NCBI RefSeq assembly: GCF_017592545.1 | Contig: NZ_JAGFOA010000006.1 | Location: 124,001 to 188,000, forward strand | Direction: 5' to 3' | From: Microbacterium stercoris | GTDB lineage: Bacteria; Actinomycetota; Actinomycetes; Actinomycetales; Microbacteriaceae | Length of the DNA stretch: 64,000 nt | Part shown: positions 26,085 to 35,707 of the stretch, piece by piece | How positions within the stretch are numbered: the first letter of the stretch is position 1 | Layout of the letters: each line of letters opens with the position of its first letter | Translations under genes and position numbers: made by a program | The notes under the pieces: generated by a model | The model's input: the letters and a program-made list of their open reading frames with translations, nothing else | What the model was told of the DNA's origin: nothing | Databases searched by the model: none

Positions 26085-26624
26085 ATGAACGCTGACGATC
26101 GCGACGATCGCGGCATGACCGATCTCCTCTTCACCGACGGTCTCCCCGAGCTCGACCCGGAGGCCGGCTACCGCGGCGCGGTGGCCGCGCGCGCGGCCGG
26201 CATCACCTACCGCCAGCTCGACTACTGGGCCCGCACCGAACTCGTCGAGCCCACCATCCGCAACGCGAGCGGATCCGGTTCGCAGCGCCTCTACGGATTC
26301 CGCGACATCCTCGTGCTGAAGCTCGTCAAGCGCCTGCTCGACACCGGGATCTCGCTTCAGCAGATCCGCACCGCCGTCGAGCAGCTGCGCGCCGCGGGCA
26401 TCCGCGACCTCGCCGGAACGACGCTTATGAGCGACGGGGCTTCCGTGTACCTGTGCACGTCGAACGACGAGGTCATCGACCTCGTGAGCCGCGGACAGGG
26501 CGTGTTCGGCATCGCCGTCGGCAAGGTGCTCCACGAGGTCGAGGCGACGCTCGTCGACTTCGAGGCGACGATGCCCGACGCCGTCGACGAACTCGCTCAG
26601 CGTCGCGCCAAGCGCACCGCCTGA
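26085..26624 (+). CDS. MerR-family regulator, Rv1830 type
   Basis: 179 residues from the ATG at 26085, supported by GAGGAGG seven bases upstream. The DNA-binding part reads GYRGAVAARAAGITYRQLDYWARTELVEP, then GSGSQRLYGFRDILVLKLVKRLLDTGISLQQI. The C-terminal half (VYLCTSNDEVIDLVSRGQGVFGIAVGKVLHEVEATL) is the conserved tail of the Rv1830-like group. In Mycobacterium a DUF151 gene (Rv1829) separates the two MerR genes; here it is missing and only a 147-base regulatory gap remains. Likely linked to growth or division control through the partner MerR; target genes unknown. Confidence 0.85.
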   Translation: MNADDRDDRGMTDLLFTDGLPELDPEAGYRGAVAARAAGITYRQLDYWARTELVEPTIRNASGSGSQRLYGFRDILVLKLVKRLLDTGISLQQIRTAVEQLRAAGIRDLAGTTLMSDGASVYLCTSNDEVIDLVSRGQGVFGIAVGKVLHEVEATLVDFEATMPDAVDELAQRRAKRTA

Positions 26625-26666
26625 CGTGTTGCGGGCGATGCCCGCTGCCGGTCGCCGCAACGACAA

Positions 26667-26692
26667 GAAAGCCCCGCCGAAGCGGGGCTTTC
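26667..26692. terminator. Terminator after second merR gene
   Basis: GAAAGCCCCGC pairs with GCGGGGCTTTC around CGAA, with flanking A and T runs. It lies between the convergent merR and parA-type genes and can serve both. Confidence 0.8.
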
Positions 26693-26707
26693 CTCATGTC
26701 GGGGGTC

Positions 26708-27520
26708 TTACTCGGATGTCTCTTCGGCAGGATCGGTGATGCGGCCCGCGCGCATGATCCGGTCAAGGAGCGCGTCGAAGTCGGCCGCCAGCTCCTGAGC
26801 CGACTCGCCGGGCCAGACGTGCAGCGGCTTCGCCGCGCCCTGTGCCTGCTGCAGCGAGGTGCGCTCGGGCAGCTGGGGCTCGAGCACCAGCGGGCCGAAC
26901 ATGTCGCGCAGCTCCTTGATGCGGAACTGGTGCTCGACCGATTGCGGGCGCACGCGGTTGACCACGATGCCGAGCGGCTGAAGGCGGGGGGAGAGGCCGC
27001 GGCGGATCTCCTCGATCGCGCGGAGGGCGCGGTCGGCGGCCGCCACGGAGAACAGTCCCGGCTCGGTGACCACCATCACGCGGTCGCTGGCGGCCCAGGC
27101 GGTGCGGGTGAGCGCGTTGAGAGACGGCGGGCAGTCGATGAGGACGAGGTCGTACTCGGCCTCGATCGACGCCAGGGCCTCCTCGAGCTTCCACACGTCC
27201 GCCACCGTCGGGTGCGGCCCGTCGAAGTTGATGGCCGACGGGCTGCCGAGCAGCACGTCGATCGTGCCGTCGTGCACACGAGTCCATCCGCTGGAGGTGA
27301 TCGCCTGGCGGACGATCTTCTCCTTGGGACTCGTGAGGACGTCGGAGATGTTGAGGCGTCCGGCGATCTGGACATCGAGACCGGTCGAGACGTCCGCCTG
27401 CGGATCGAGATCGACCACGAGCGTGCGCAGCGATCGGGCGAAGGCGGCGGAGGCGAGACCAAGGGTCACGGTCGTCTTGCCGACACCTCCCTTGAGGGAA
27501 CTGACGCTGAGTACGTGCAC
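26708..27520 (-). CDS. ParA/Soj-type ATPase (orphan)
   Basis: 270 residues from the GTG at 27520. The deviant Walker A reads [12 protein letters not shown] near residue 9, Walker A' as LVVDLDPQAD, and Walker B as LVLIDCPPSL. No ParB gene follows and the gene is far from a replication-origin arrangement, so it is an orphan family member that could position cargo or act with the second ParA-like ATPase at 31172. It is divergent from pyc and convergent with the second merR. The family dimerises on ATP and binds DNA non-specifically. Confidence 0.85.
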   Translation of the reverse strand: MHVLSVSSLKGGVGKTTVTLGLASAAFARSLRTLVVDLDPQADVSTGLDVQIAGRLNISDVLTSPKEKIVRQAITSSGWTRVHDGTIDVLLGSPSAINFDGPHPTVADVWKLEEALASIEAEYDLVLIDCPPSLNALTRTAWAASDRVMVVTEPGLFSVAAADRALRAIEEIRRGLSPRLQPLGIVVNRVRPQSVEHQFRIKELRDMFGPLVLEPQLPERTSLQQAQGAAKPLHVWPGESAQELAADFDALLDRIMRAGRITDPAEETSE

Positions 27521-27673
27521 AATCCCCAACGTTACAACGCCGTATGCTGGGAACCAGGTCGGCGACTCACAGTCGCCCCATGAATTCCCCACGGTGGCGA
27601 GTCTGCTCCGTTGGGAGACTCCCGCTCCGACCCGGCATGTCCCCACCTGCCTGGCCAGAACAGAAGGGCGCCC

Positions 27674-30600
27674 ATGTTCTCGAAGATCCTTGTCGCAAAC
27701 CGAGGCGAGATCGCGATCCGCGCTTTCCGCGCCGCCTACGAGCTCGGCGCGCGCACGGTCGCTGTCTACCCGCATGAGGACCGCAACTCATTGCACCGGC
27801 TGAAGGCCGACGAGGCCTACCGGATCGGCACCGAGGGCCACCCGGTCCGCGCGTACCTCGATGTCGACGAGATCGTGCGCGTCGCCGTGGAGTCCGGTGC
27901 CGACGCGATCTATCCGGGTTACGGCTTCCTCTCGGAGAACCCGGATCTCGCCGCCAAGGCCGCCGCCGCGGGCATCACCTTCATCGGCCCCTCGTCGAAG
28001 GTGCTCGAGATGGCGGGCAACAAGGTGACCGCGAAGGAGCATGCGATCAAGGCCGGCGTGCCCGTGCTGCGCTCGACCGAGGCGTCCGACGACATCGACG
28101 CTCTGGTCGCCCAGGCCGACGAGATCGGCTTCCCGCTGTTCGCGAAGGCCGTCGCCGGCGGAGGCGGACGCGGCATGCGCCGCGTGGAGACCAAGGCCGA
28201 GCTCGCCCCCGCACTGGCCGAGGCGATGCGCGAGGCGGGCAGCGCCTTCGGTGACCCGCGGATGTTCCTCGAGCAGGCCGTGCTGCGCCCGCGGCACATC
28301 GAGGTGCAGATCCTCGCCGACAAGACCGGCGCGACCATCCACCTCTTCGAGCGCGACTGCTCGGTGCAGCGCCGGCACCAGAAGGTGATCGAGATCGCGC
28401 CCGCGCCGAACCTCGACGACACCATCCGCAAGGACCTCCACCGTCACGCGGTCGCCTTCGCCGAGTCCATCGGCTACGAGAACGCCGGCACCGTCGAGTT
28501 CCTGCTCGAGACCGCCGGACCCCGCACGGGCGAGGTCGTCTTCATCGAGATGAACCCCCGCATCCAGGTCGAGCACACGGTGACCGAGGAGGTCACCGAC
28601 GTCGACCTCGTGCAGTCGCAGATGCGGATCGCCTCGGGCGAGTCGCTCGCCGACCTCGGTCTCTCGCAGGACACCGTGCACCTGCGCGGCGCCGCCCTGC
28701 AGTGCCGCATCACGACCGAGGACCCCTCGCAGGGCTTCCGGCCCGACACCGGCAAGATCACCACGTACCGCTCGCCCGGCGGCGCGGGCATCCGCCTCGA
28801 CGGCGGAACCACAGCGGCGGGCGCGCAGATCAGCCCTCACTTCGACTCGATGCTGGCCAAGCTCAGCGTGCGCGGTCGCGACTTCGGTGCGGCCGTGGCG
28901 CGCGCCCGTCGTGCTCTGGCCGAGTTCCGCATCCGCGGCGTCTCGACGAACATCCCCTTCCTGCAGGCGGTGCTCGATGACCCGGCGTTCGTCGTGGGCG
29001 ACCTGTCGACGTCCTTCATCGACGAGCGTCCCGAGCTGCTCAAGGGTCGCGTCTCCAAGGACCGCGGCTCGAAGGTGCTCAACTGGCTCGTCGACGTCAC
29101 GGTCAACAAGCCGAACGGCGAGAACCCGCTGTCGTACCAGCCGTCGATCAAGCTCCCGGCCGTCGATGTGAGCGTCCCCGCTCCGGCGGGTTCGCGCCAG
29201 CGGCTGCAGGAGCTGGGTCCCGCCGGCTTCGCGAAGGCCCTGCGCGAGCAGACCGCCCTCGCGGTGACCGAGACGACGTTCCGCGACGCCCACCAGTCGC
29301 TGCTCGCCACGCGTGTGCGCACCAAGGACCTCGTCGCCGCGGCTCCGGCGGTCGCTCGCCTGACGCCGCAGCTGCTGTCGGTCGAGGCCTGGGGCGGCGC
29401 GACCTACGATGTCGCGCTGCGCTTCCTCGCGGAAGACCCGTGGGAGCGTCTCGACAAGCTGCGTGAGGCGCTGCCGAACGTGGCGATCCAGATGCTGCTG
29501 CGCGGCCGCAACACGGTCGGCTACACGCCGTACCCGACCGAGGTCACCGACGCGTTCGTCCGCGAGGCCGCCGCCTCGGGCATCGACATCTTCCGCATCT
29601 TCGACGCGCTCAACGACGTCTCGCAGATGCGCCCCGCCATCGACGCGGTGCTGAACACCGGCACCTCCGTGGCCGAGGTCGCCCTCTGCTACACGGGCGA
29701 CCTGCTCAACCCCGCCGAGGACCTCTACACACTCGACTACTACCTGCGTCTCGCCGAGCAGATCGTCGATGCGGGTGCGCACATCCTGGCCATCAAGGAC
29801 ATGGCGGGTCTGCTGCGTCCGGCGGCAGCCTCGAAGCTGGTGGCCGCCCTGCGCGAGCGCTTCGATCTGCCGGTGCACGTGCACACGCACGACACCCCGG
29901 GTGGTCAGCTGGCGACGCTGCTCGCCGCCAGCGCGGCCGGTGCCGACGCGGTCGACGCGGCCTCGGCCCCGATGGCGGGAACGACGAGCCAGCCCTCGCT
30001 GTCGGCCCTGGTGGCCGCCCTCGCGCACACGGACCGTGACACGGGTCTCGATCTGCAGGCGGTGTCCGACCTCGAGCCCTACTGGGAGGCCGTGCGCCAC
30101 CAGTACAAGCCGTTCGAGTCGGGCCTGGACGGGCCGACCGGACGCGTGTACAAGCACGAGATCCCCGGAGGCCAGCTGTCGAACCTGCGTCAGCAGGCGA
30201 TCGCTCTCGGTCTCGCGAACGACTTCGAGCTGATCGAGGACATGTACGCCGCGGCGAACGACATCCTGGGCCGTGTGCCCAAGGTGACCCCGTCGTCGAA
30301 GGTCGTGGGAGACCTCGCGCTGCACCTCGCCGCGGTCAAGGCCGACCCCGCCGACTTCGCCGAGAACCCGCACAAGTACGACGTGCCCGACTCGGTCGTG
30401 GGCTTTATGGCCGGCGAGCTGGGCGATCTGCCCGGCGGATGGCCGGAGCCCTTCCGCTCGAAGGTGCTCGCGGGGCGCGACATCAAGCCCGGCGTCACGC
30501 CTCTCGAGGCGGCCGACCAGGACGCGCTCGACGGCGATTCCGCCACGCGTCGTTCCACGCTGAACCGTCTGCTGTTCCCGCAGCCCACCAAGGCCTTCGA

Positions 30601-31081
30601 GGCCGCGCGCGAGACGTACGGCGACCTGTCCGTGCTCGACACGGCCGACTACCTGTACGGCCTCGAGCAGGGCGGCGAGCACGTCGTCGAGATCGAGCGC
30701 GGCGTCAACCTGCTGGTCGGGCTCGAGGCCATCGGCGAGCCCGACGAGAAGGGCTTCCGCTCCGTCATGGCGACGCTGAACGGCCAGCTGCGTCCGGTCT
30801 CCGCTCGCGACAACAGCATCTCGGTCGAGGTGATCAGCGCCGAGAAGGCCGACACCTCGAAGCCGGGGCAGGTCGCCGCGCCGTTCTCGGGCGTCGTGAC
30901 CCTCAAGGTCGCCGTGGGCGACCGCGTCGAGGCGGGCCAGGCCGTCGCCTCGATCGAGGCCATGAAGATGGAGGCCGCCATCACCTCGCCGAACGCCGGT
31001 GTGGTGGAGCGTCTGGCGATCAGCGCCACACAGCAGGTGGACGCCGGCGACCTCCTGGTTGTCATCAGCACCGACAAGTAA
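27674..31081 (+). CDS. pyc: Pyruvate carboxylase
   Basis: 1135 residues, the single-chain form. Biotin carboxylase domain (about 1-450): KILVANRGEIAIR, the Gly-rich AGGGGRGMRRVE and EMNPRIQVEHTVTEEVT. Carboxyltransferase domain (about 520-1000): FRDAHQSLLATRVR, RFLAEDPWERL and the lysine/metal region HTHDTPGGQ. The biotinyl domain at the end has EAMKMEA with the target Lys near residue 1096. It converts pyruvate, bicarbonate and ATP to oxaloacetate. The ATG at 27674 has AGAAGGG just upstream. It is divergent from the ParA gene. Confidence 0.97.
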   Translation: MFSKILVANRGEIAIRAFRAAYELGARTVAVYPHEDRNSLHRLKADEAYRIGTEGHPVRAYLDVDEIVRVAVESGADAIYPGYGFLSENPDLAAKAAAAGITFIGPSSKVLEMAGNKVTAKEHAIKAGVPVLRSTEASDDIDALVAQADEIGFPLFAKAVAGGGGRGMRRVETKAELAPALAEAMREAGSAFGDPRMFLEQAVLRPRHIEVQILADKTGATIHLFERDCSVQRRHQKVIEIAPAPNLDDTIRKDLHRHAVAFAESIGYENAGTVEFLLETAGPRTGEVVFIEMNPRIQVEHTVTEEVTDVDLVQSQMRIASGESLADLGLSQDTVHLRGAALQCRITTEDPSQGFRPDTGKITTYRSPGGAGIRLDGGTTAAGAQISPHFDSMLAKLSVRGRDFGAAVARARRALAEFRIRGVSTNIPFLQAVLDDPAFVVGDLSTSFIDERPELLKGRVSKDRGSKVLNWLVDVTVNKPNGENPLSYQPSIKLPAVDVSVPAPAGSRQRLQELGPAGFAKALREQTALAVTETTFRDAHQSLLATRVRTKDLVAAAPAVARLTPQLLSVEAWGGATYDVALRFLAEDPWERLDKLREALPNVAIQMLLRGRNTVGYTPYPTEVTDAFVREAAASGIDIFRIFDALNDVSQMRPAIDAVLNTGTSVAEVALCYTGDLLNPAEDLYTLDYYLRLAEQIVDAGAHILAIKDMAGLLRPAAASKLVAALRERFDLPVHVHTHDTPGGQLATLLAASAAGADAVDAASAPMAGTTSQPSLSALVAALAHTDRDTGLDLQAVSDLEPYWEAVRHQYKPFESGLDGPTGRVYKHEIPGGQLSNLRQQAIALGLANDFELIEDMYAAANDILGRVPKVTPSSKVVGDLALHLAAVKADPADFAENPHKYDVPDSVVGFMAGELGDLPGGWPEPFRSKVLAGRDIKPGVTPLEAADQDALDGDSATRRSTLNRLLFPQPTKAFEAARETYGDLSVLDTADYLYGLEQGGEHVVEIERGVNLLVGLEAIGEPDEKGFRSVMATLNGQLRPVSARDNSISVEVISAEKADTSKPGQVAAPFSGVVTLKVAVGDRVEAGQAVASIEAMKMEAAITSPNAGVVERLAISATQQVDAGDLLVVISTDK

Positions 31082-31088
31082 CCTTGGG

Positions 31089-31128
31089 GAGCCCGTGGGG
31101 TCCCGCATCCGCGGGGCCGCGCGGGCTC
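31089..31128 (+). terminator. Nested hairpin after pyc
   Basis: Outer arms GAGCCCG (31089-31095) and CGGGCTC (31122-31128) enclose an inner CCCGC-ATCC-GCGGG hairpin. A CCCTTT stretch follows. Probably a partial terminator or attenuator before the ATPase gene. Confidence 0.45.
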
Positions 31129-31171
31129 TCGCCCTTTGCGCAAGCCGCAGCACCGTTGGAGTGAACCCGTA

Positions 31172-33145
31172 GTGGTGAAGAAGATCACGACCGATCCCGA
31201 ATCGCAGGCCGTGGACGGCGACGACCACGGCGTCCTGGCCGACACCGCCCTCGACACCTCCGCGATCGGCATCCTCACACCGCACACCGCTCAGGTGCGT
31301 GTGCTGCTGCCCTCGGGCCTGGAGGAGCCGGACGACGAGGTCGTCGACGACGAGCTCGAGCCCGGGGACATCCGCAGCGGCGGGATCGTGATCGAGCTGC
31401 CGAGCGAGAACCGCTCGGAGGACGACCTCGACGAGCCGGCGGACGCGGAAGCCGCGACGCCCGGCGACGAGGAGCGGGCGTTTACGGGGGAGATCGAGGA
31501 CGATGTCGTCTCCGTGGTGCGCGCGGGTGCTGATGCCGCGACCGGTGACGAGGCCGAGCAGACCGTCGAGGTGATCGAGGTCGTGGTCGTCGCGGACGCG
31601 GATCAGGGCGACGAAGCGGAGACCGTCGAGGTGCTGGAGACAGCCGACGACGCGGCCGAGCATGGCATCGACGAGCCCGCGGAGGAACCGGGCGCCCAGG
31701 ACGACGACCGAGGTGCGGACGCCACCGAGGCAGCCAGGCAGGCGAGGGTCGATGCCTGGCGCGCCGCTGCGGCCGAGCTCGCCGCTGAGCACGCCGCCAG
31801 CATCGCCGAGAGCGACGTGCCGGATGAGTCCGACGTCGACGCCGACGCCGACGAGCCCGAGGCCGACGAGCCCGAGGCTGAGGAGCTCGCGGCTGATGAG
31901 CTCGCGGCCGACGAGATCGAGGTAGACGAGCCGGAGACGGCAACCGACGAGCCCGAGGCCACCGAGCCCGACGCGACGGCCGGGGGCGACTTCGATGCGC
32001 TGCTGGCCGACGAGCGCGACGACGCGTCCGCCGTCGTTCCCGCCGCAGCCGACGCCGACAAGCAGAAGTCCTTCGCCCGGATCTGGGCCGAGGAGTCCGC
32101 TGCGACCCGCCCGGCGCAGGAGCTGGAGACGCAGACGCCCACGAATGGAGCCATCACCATGACCGCCCGCCGCCTCGAGGACCTCGGCAAGAACGCCGAG
32201 CGCGAGTCCAGCGATCTGCTCACGGCCGACCGCGTGCTGAACCCGAGTCGTGTGGCCAAGGCCGCGCCCGAGGGTGCCTGGCCCGAATTCATCTACGGCC
32301 TCACGGGTGGCAAGCTCAACCTCGGTGACAGCCGCAGCGTGCGAGCCCGCAAGGCGATCGAGGCCCGCGTGGCGGCGCCGCTGTCGGGCGAGACGCGCTT
32401 CGTCCCGGTCCTGAGCCGCAAGGGCGGTGTGGGCAAGACCACGGTCACGACCCTCCTCGGCATGGCGCTCGCCGACGGCCGCGACGATCGCGTGATCGCG
32501 ATCGATGCGAATCCGGATCGCGGCACCCTGGCTGATCGCATCGCGAAGCGCACCGACAAGACGGTGCGAGACCTTGTGCACAAGGCCACGGAGATCCGCG
32601 GCTTCAACGACATCTCCCGCTTCGTCGCTCGTGATGAGACGCGACTGGACGTGCTGGCATCCGACCCGGATCCGCGCATCGCGGAGGCCTTCGGCGAGGA
32701 CGACTACGCTCGCGTCGCGGACGTCGCCGAGCACTTCTACTCGCTTGTCCTCACCGACACCGGCACCGGCATCATCCACTCGGTGATGGCCGCGACGCTC
32801 GCGCACGCCGATCAGCTGATCATCGTCACGGGTCTGAACCTCGACGAGGTGCGCCTCGCCTCCGAGACGATCACCTGGCTCGAGTCGAACGGCTACGAAG
32901 ACCTCGCGCGCCAGGCCATCGTTGTGCTCAACCAGCAGTCCGAGGGCACGCCCATGGTGCGCCTGAACGAGCTGGAGGTGCACTTCGGCAGCCGCGTGGG
33001 ATCGATCGTGCACCTGCCCTACGACCGTGCTCTCGCGACCGGTGCCGCGATCGTCTATCGCGATCTGCAGCCCACGACCCGCGATGCCGCGCGTGACCTC
33101 GCCGCTCGCGTCGTCGACGGCCTGCGTCGGGAACGCCAGGCGTGA
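31172..33145 (+). CDS. EspI-like MinD/ParA ATPase with long acidic N-terminal region
   Basis: 657 residues from the GTG at 31172, placed ten bases after GGAG. Residues 1 to about 310 are highly acidic and low-complexity, with runs of Asp-Glu-Pro-Ala (for example [16 protein letters not shown]) and no fold signals. The C-terminal half holds [31 protein letters not shown], the linker seen in EspI-like and other actinobacterial MinD-type proteins, then Walker [26 protein letters not shown] and a Walker B-like LVLTDTGTG. EspI controls ESX-1 secretion by sensing ATP, but no ESX genes are nearby. The def start overlaps its stop. Function here is unassigned. Confidence 0.78.
   Translation: MVKKITTDPESQAVDGDDHGVLADTALDTSAIGILTPHTAQVRVLLPSGLEEPDDEVVDDELEPGDIRSGGIVIELPSENRSEDDLDEPADAEAATPGDEERAFTGEIEDDVVSVVRAGADAATGDEAEQTVEVIEVVVVADADQGDEAETVEVLETADDAAEHGIDEPAEEPGAQDDDRGADATEAARQARVDAWRAAAAELAAEHAASIAESDVPDESDVDADADEPEADEPEAEELAADELAADEIEVDEPETATDEPEATEPDATAGGDFDALLADERDDASAVVPAAADADKQKSFARIWAEESAATRPAQELETQTPTNGAITMTARRLEDLGKNAERESSDLLTADRVLNPSRVAKAAPEGAWPEFIYGLTGGKLNLGDSRSVRARKAIEARVAAPLSGETRFVPVLSRKGGVGKTTVTTLLGMALADGRDDRVIAIDANPDRGTLADRIAKRTDKTVRDLVHKATEIRGFNDISRFVARDETRLDVLASDPDPRIAEAFGEDDYARVADVAEHFYSLVLTDTGTGIIHSVMAATLAHADQLIIVTGLNLDEVRLASETITWLESNGYEDLARQAIVVLNQQSEGTPMVRLNELEVHFGSRVGSIVHLPYDRALATGAAIVYRDLQPTTRDAARDLAARVVDGLRRERQA
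31835..31960 (+). repeat. Imperfect GAC-GAG-CCC-GAG repeat tract inside ATPase gene
   Basis: Tandem, degenerate copies of a 15-base unit encoding Asp-Glu-Pro-Glu-Ala, flanked by alternating GAC-GCC codons. It could vary in length between strains. Confidence 0.55.
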
Positions 33146-33633
33146 CCGTCCGCGAGATCCGCCTCTACGGCGACCCCGTGCTGCGCACTCCGAGCGCGGA
33201 GATCACCACCATCGACGAGGGCGTTCGCGCTCTCGTCCAGGATCTGCTCGACTCGGTGGCGCTGCCGGGCCGCGCCGGTGTGGCGGCGCCGCAGATCGGT
33301 GTGGGCCTGCGCGCGTTCAGCTACAACGTCGACGGCGAGATCGGATACATCCTCAATCCCCGCATCGTCGAGGTGCGGGGCGAGCCGCAGCCCACGGGGG
33401 AGGGGTGCCTCTCGGTGCCGAACCTCTGGCATGACGCGCTGCGCCACCCCTATGCGAAGGTCGAGGGCATCGACCTGGACGGAGCGCCCGTGGTGCTCGA
33501 GGGCGAGGGGCTGATGGCCCAGATGCTGCAGCACGAGACCGACCACCTCGACGGCATGGTCTACCTGCAGCGCCTCCCGAAGGAGGAGCGCGCCAAGGCG
33601 ATGAAGGCGGTCCGCGAGAGCGACTGGTTCTGA
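33142..33633 (+). CDS. def: Peptide deformylase
   Basis: 163 residues. All three deformylase motifs are visible: [16 protein letters not shown] with the metal-ligand Cys, and QHETDHLDG with the two His ligands and catalytic Glu. It removes the formyl group from nascent N-terminal methionine. The GTG start at 33142 overlaps the stop of the ATPase gene, so it is co-translated with it. Length fits the actinobacterial forms. The C-terminal [16 protein letters not shown] is a normal tail helix. Confidence 0.96.
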   Translation: MTVREIRLYGDPVLRTPSAEITTIDEGVRALVQDLLDSVALPGRAGVAAPQIGVGLRAFSYNVDGEIGYILNPRIVEVRGEPQPTGEGCLSVPNLWHDALRHPYAKVEGIDLDGAPVVLEGEGLMAQMLQHETDHLDGMVYLQRLPKEERAKAMKAVRESDWF

Positions 33634-33647
33634 CCTGAGCACACGAA

Positions 33648-33682
33648 GAAGGCCCGACCCGGATGATCCGGATCGGGCCTTC
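33648..33682. terminator. Terminator between def and the acyl-CoA ligase gene
   Basis: AGAAGGCCCGA pairs with TCGGGCCTTCT around a loop holding a small CCGGAT/ATCCGG-type hairpin. It sits between convergent genes. Confidence 0.75.
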
Positions 33683-33693
33683 TCCCTTGTGCG

Positions 33694-35523
33694 TCAGCCC
33701 GCGACGGAGAGGTTGCTGGTCGCGTCGCCTGCCGCGTAGATGTCATCGACCTCGTGCGCGAAGTCCTTCAGGATCACGTTGCGCTTGATCGAGAGCTTCG
33801 GCGTGAGATGTCCGCTCGCCTCGGTCCACTCGGTGCCGAGGATCGTGAACTTGCGGATCGACTCCGCGCGCGAGACCTTCTTGTTGGCGGCATCGATGGC
33901 GCGCTGCACCTCGGCGCGCACCACGGGGCTCTTCGCGGCCTGCTCGAGCGTGAGGTCGCCGCTCTCGCCGTGGGTGTGGAGCCAGGCCGGAAGCATCTCG
34001 GGGTCGAGCGTGATGAGCGCGGAGATGAACGGCTTCTGATCGCCGACGACCACCACCTGGCCGACGATGGGGTTCGCACGGATCGGATCCTCGAGTGCCG
34101 CGGGAGCGACGTTCTTGCCGCCCGCGGTGACCAGGATCTCCTTCTTGCGGCCCGTGATGGTGAGGCATCCGTCTTCGTCGAACGAGCCGATGTCACCGGT
34201 CTTGAACCACTCGCCGTCGAAGGCCTCGGCCGTCGCCGTGGGGTTCTGCCAGTACTCGCGGAACACGTTGACGCCCTTGACCTGCACCTCGCCCTCGTCG
34301 TCGATGCGGAGGCTCACGCCCGGCAGGGCCGGGCCGACCGTGCCGACCTTCAGCATGGCCGGAAGGTTGACCGTGGCCGGGGCGGTGGTCTCGGTGAGGC
34401 CGTAGCCCTCGAGGATCGTGATGCCGAGGCTGTGGAAGAAGTGGCCGAGGCGCGGACCCAGGGGAGCGGATCCCGACACCGCGTGGGTGACGCGGCCGCC
34501 CATCAGCGCCCGGAGCTTCGAGTAGACGAGCTTGTCGAAGAGCGCGAACTTGATCTTCAGGCCGAGGCCGATCTTCTCGCCGTCCTGCAGACGGCGCGAG
34601 TGCTCGATGGCGGTCGCGGCGGCGGCGCGGAAGATCTTGCCCTTCCCCTCCGCCTCGGTCTTCTGCTGGGCCGAGTTGTACACCTTCTCGAAGACGCGCG
34701 GCACGGCGAGCAGCAGGCTCGGCTTGAAGGAGCCCAGGGTCTTCACGAGGTTCTTGGTGTTCGGCTCGTGGCCCGTGCGCACACCCGCGTGGATGTAGAG
34801 CACCGACATGAACCGGGCGAAGACGTGCGCCGTGGTGATGAACAGCACGGTCGACGCGTCGGGCTGGTGCACGACATCGGTCAGCGCTTCGGCCGCGTTG
34901 CGGGCGGTGTCCACGAAGTTCGCGTGGGTGAGGACGCAGCCCTTGGGGCGCCCGGTCGACCCCGAGGTGTAGATGATGGTCGCGATGTCGGACGCCTTGG
35001 CGAGCGAGCGCCGACGCTCGATCTCGGCGTCGTCCACGGCCTCGCCGCTGCGCGCGAGCTCAGCGAGCACATCCTGGTCCATGCGCCACACGTTGTTCAC
35101 AAGAGGCAGCTCGGCGGCGACCTCCTCATAGGAGGCGAAGTGCTCGGCCGTCTCGAGGATCAGGCCGACGGCTCCCGAGTCAGACAGGATCCACTGGATC
35201 TGCGCGGGCGCGCTCGTCTCATAGACCGGCACCATCACCGCTCCGGCGTAGTGCAGGGCGAAGTCGACCAGCGTCCACTCATACGTGGTCTTCGCCAGGA
35301 AGCCGATGCGGTCGCCGGGCTGGATGCCGGCGGCGACGAACCCCTTGGCGAGTGCGATGACCTCGTCCTCGAAGCGCCGCGCGGTGATATCGCGCCAGCC
35401 ATCGCCGTCGGGCACGGCGAAGAGCGCGCGGTCGGGCGTCTCGCGGACGCGATCCGCGAGAAGGCCGCCGATGTTCAGATCAGGGTCATGGCGGACAAGC
35501 GGCGGTGTCGAGAACTCGATCAC
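33694..35523 (-). CDS. Long-chain acyl-CoA ligase, FadD15 type
   Basis: 609 residues, AMP-forming ligase. ATP-binding motif YTSGSTGRPKGC near residue 177, GYGLTET near 372, and the hinge/Lys region TGRKKEILVTAGGKNV. It activates fatty acids to acyl-AMP and then acyl-CoA. The GTG start at 35523 follows GAAGGAG with five bases between; upstream -10-like TAGGAT lies at 35568-35573. The gene pairs by position with plsC (divergent), aroG and pknL, the same set found around Rv2178c-Rv2187 in Mycobacterium tuberculosis, where fadD15 occupies this place. Confidence 0.9.
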   Translation of the reverse strand: MIEFSTPPLVRHDPDLNIGGLLADRVRETPDRALFAVPDGDGWRDITARRFEDEVIALAKGFVAAGIQPGDRIGFLAKTTYEWTLVDFALHYAGAVMVPVYETSAPAQIQWILSDSGAVGLILETAEHFASYEEVAAELPLVNNVWRMDQDVLAELARSGEAVDDAEIERRRSLAKASDIATIIYTSGSTGRPKGCVLTHANFVDTARNAAEALTDVVHQPDASTVLFITTAHVFARFMSVLYIHAGVRTGHEPNTKNLVKTLGSFKPSLLLAVPRVFEKVYNSAQQKTEAEGKGKIFRAAAATAIEHSRRLQDGEKIGLGLKIKFALFDKLVYSKLRALMGGRVTHAVSGSAPLGPRLGHFFHSLGITILEGYGLTETTAPATVNLPAMLKVGTVGPALPGVSLRIDDEGEVQVKGVNVFREYWQNPTATAEAFDGEWFKTGDIGSFDEDGCLTITGRKKEILVTAGGKNVAPAALEDPIRANPIVGQVVVVGDQKPFISALITLDPEMLPAWLHTHGESGDLTLEQAAKSPVVRAEVQRAIDAANKKVSRAESIRKFTILGTEWTEASGHLTPKLSIKRNVILKDFAHEVDDIYAAGDATSNLSVAG

Positions 35524-35694
35524 GGTAACTCCTTCGGTACCGGGACTGGGTGGGCCCCGTCGGCTCGATCCTAGCTGCGAACAGGCGCGGAGACGGGAGG
35601 AGGCGGCGACCTGGATCCACTCGACAATGTCGGCGAGAATGACGCGCTGATCATGTGATGATGCCGTCAAATCGAGCCGCGGTGTGGGCCCGCA

Positions 35695-35700
35695 TAGACT
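35695..35700 (+). promoter_or_regulatory. -10 hexamer, leaderless start of plsC
   Basis: TAGACT ends seven bases before the GTG at 35708; no ribosome-binding site. Confidence 0.5.
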
Positions 35701-35707
35701 GACCCCC

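Noticed and set aside
27788..33013. 1741-codon open frame on the minus strand opposite pyc, the ATPase and def
   Set aside because: It spans three well-supported genes, has low-complexity His/Arg/Val composition and no start signal or domain.
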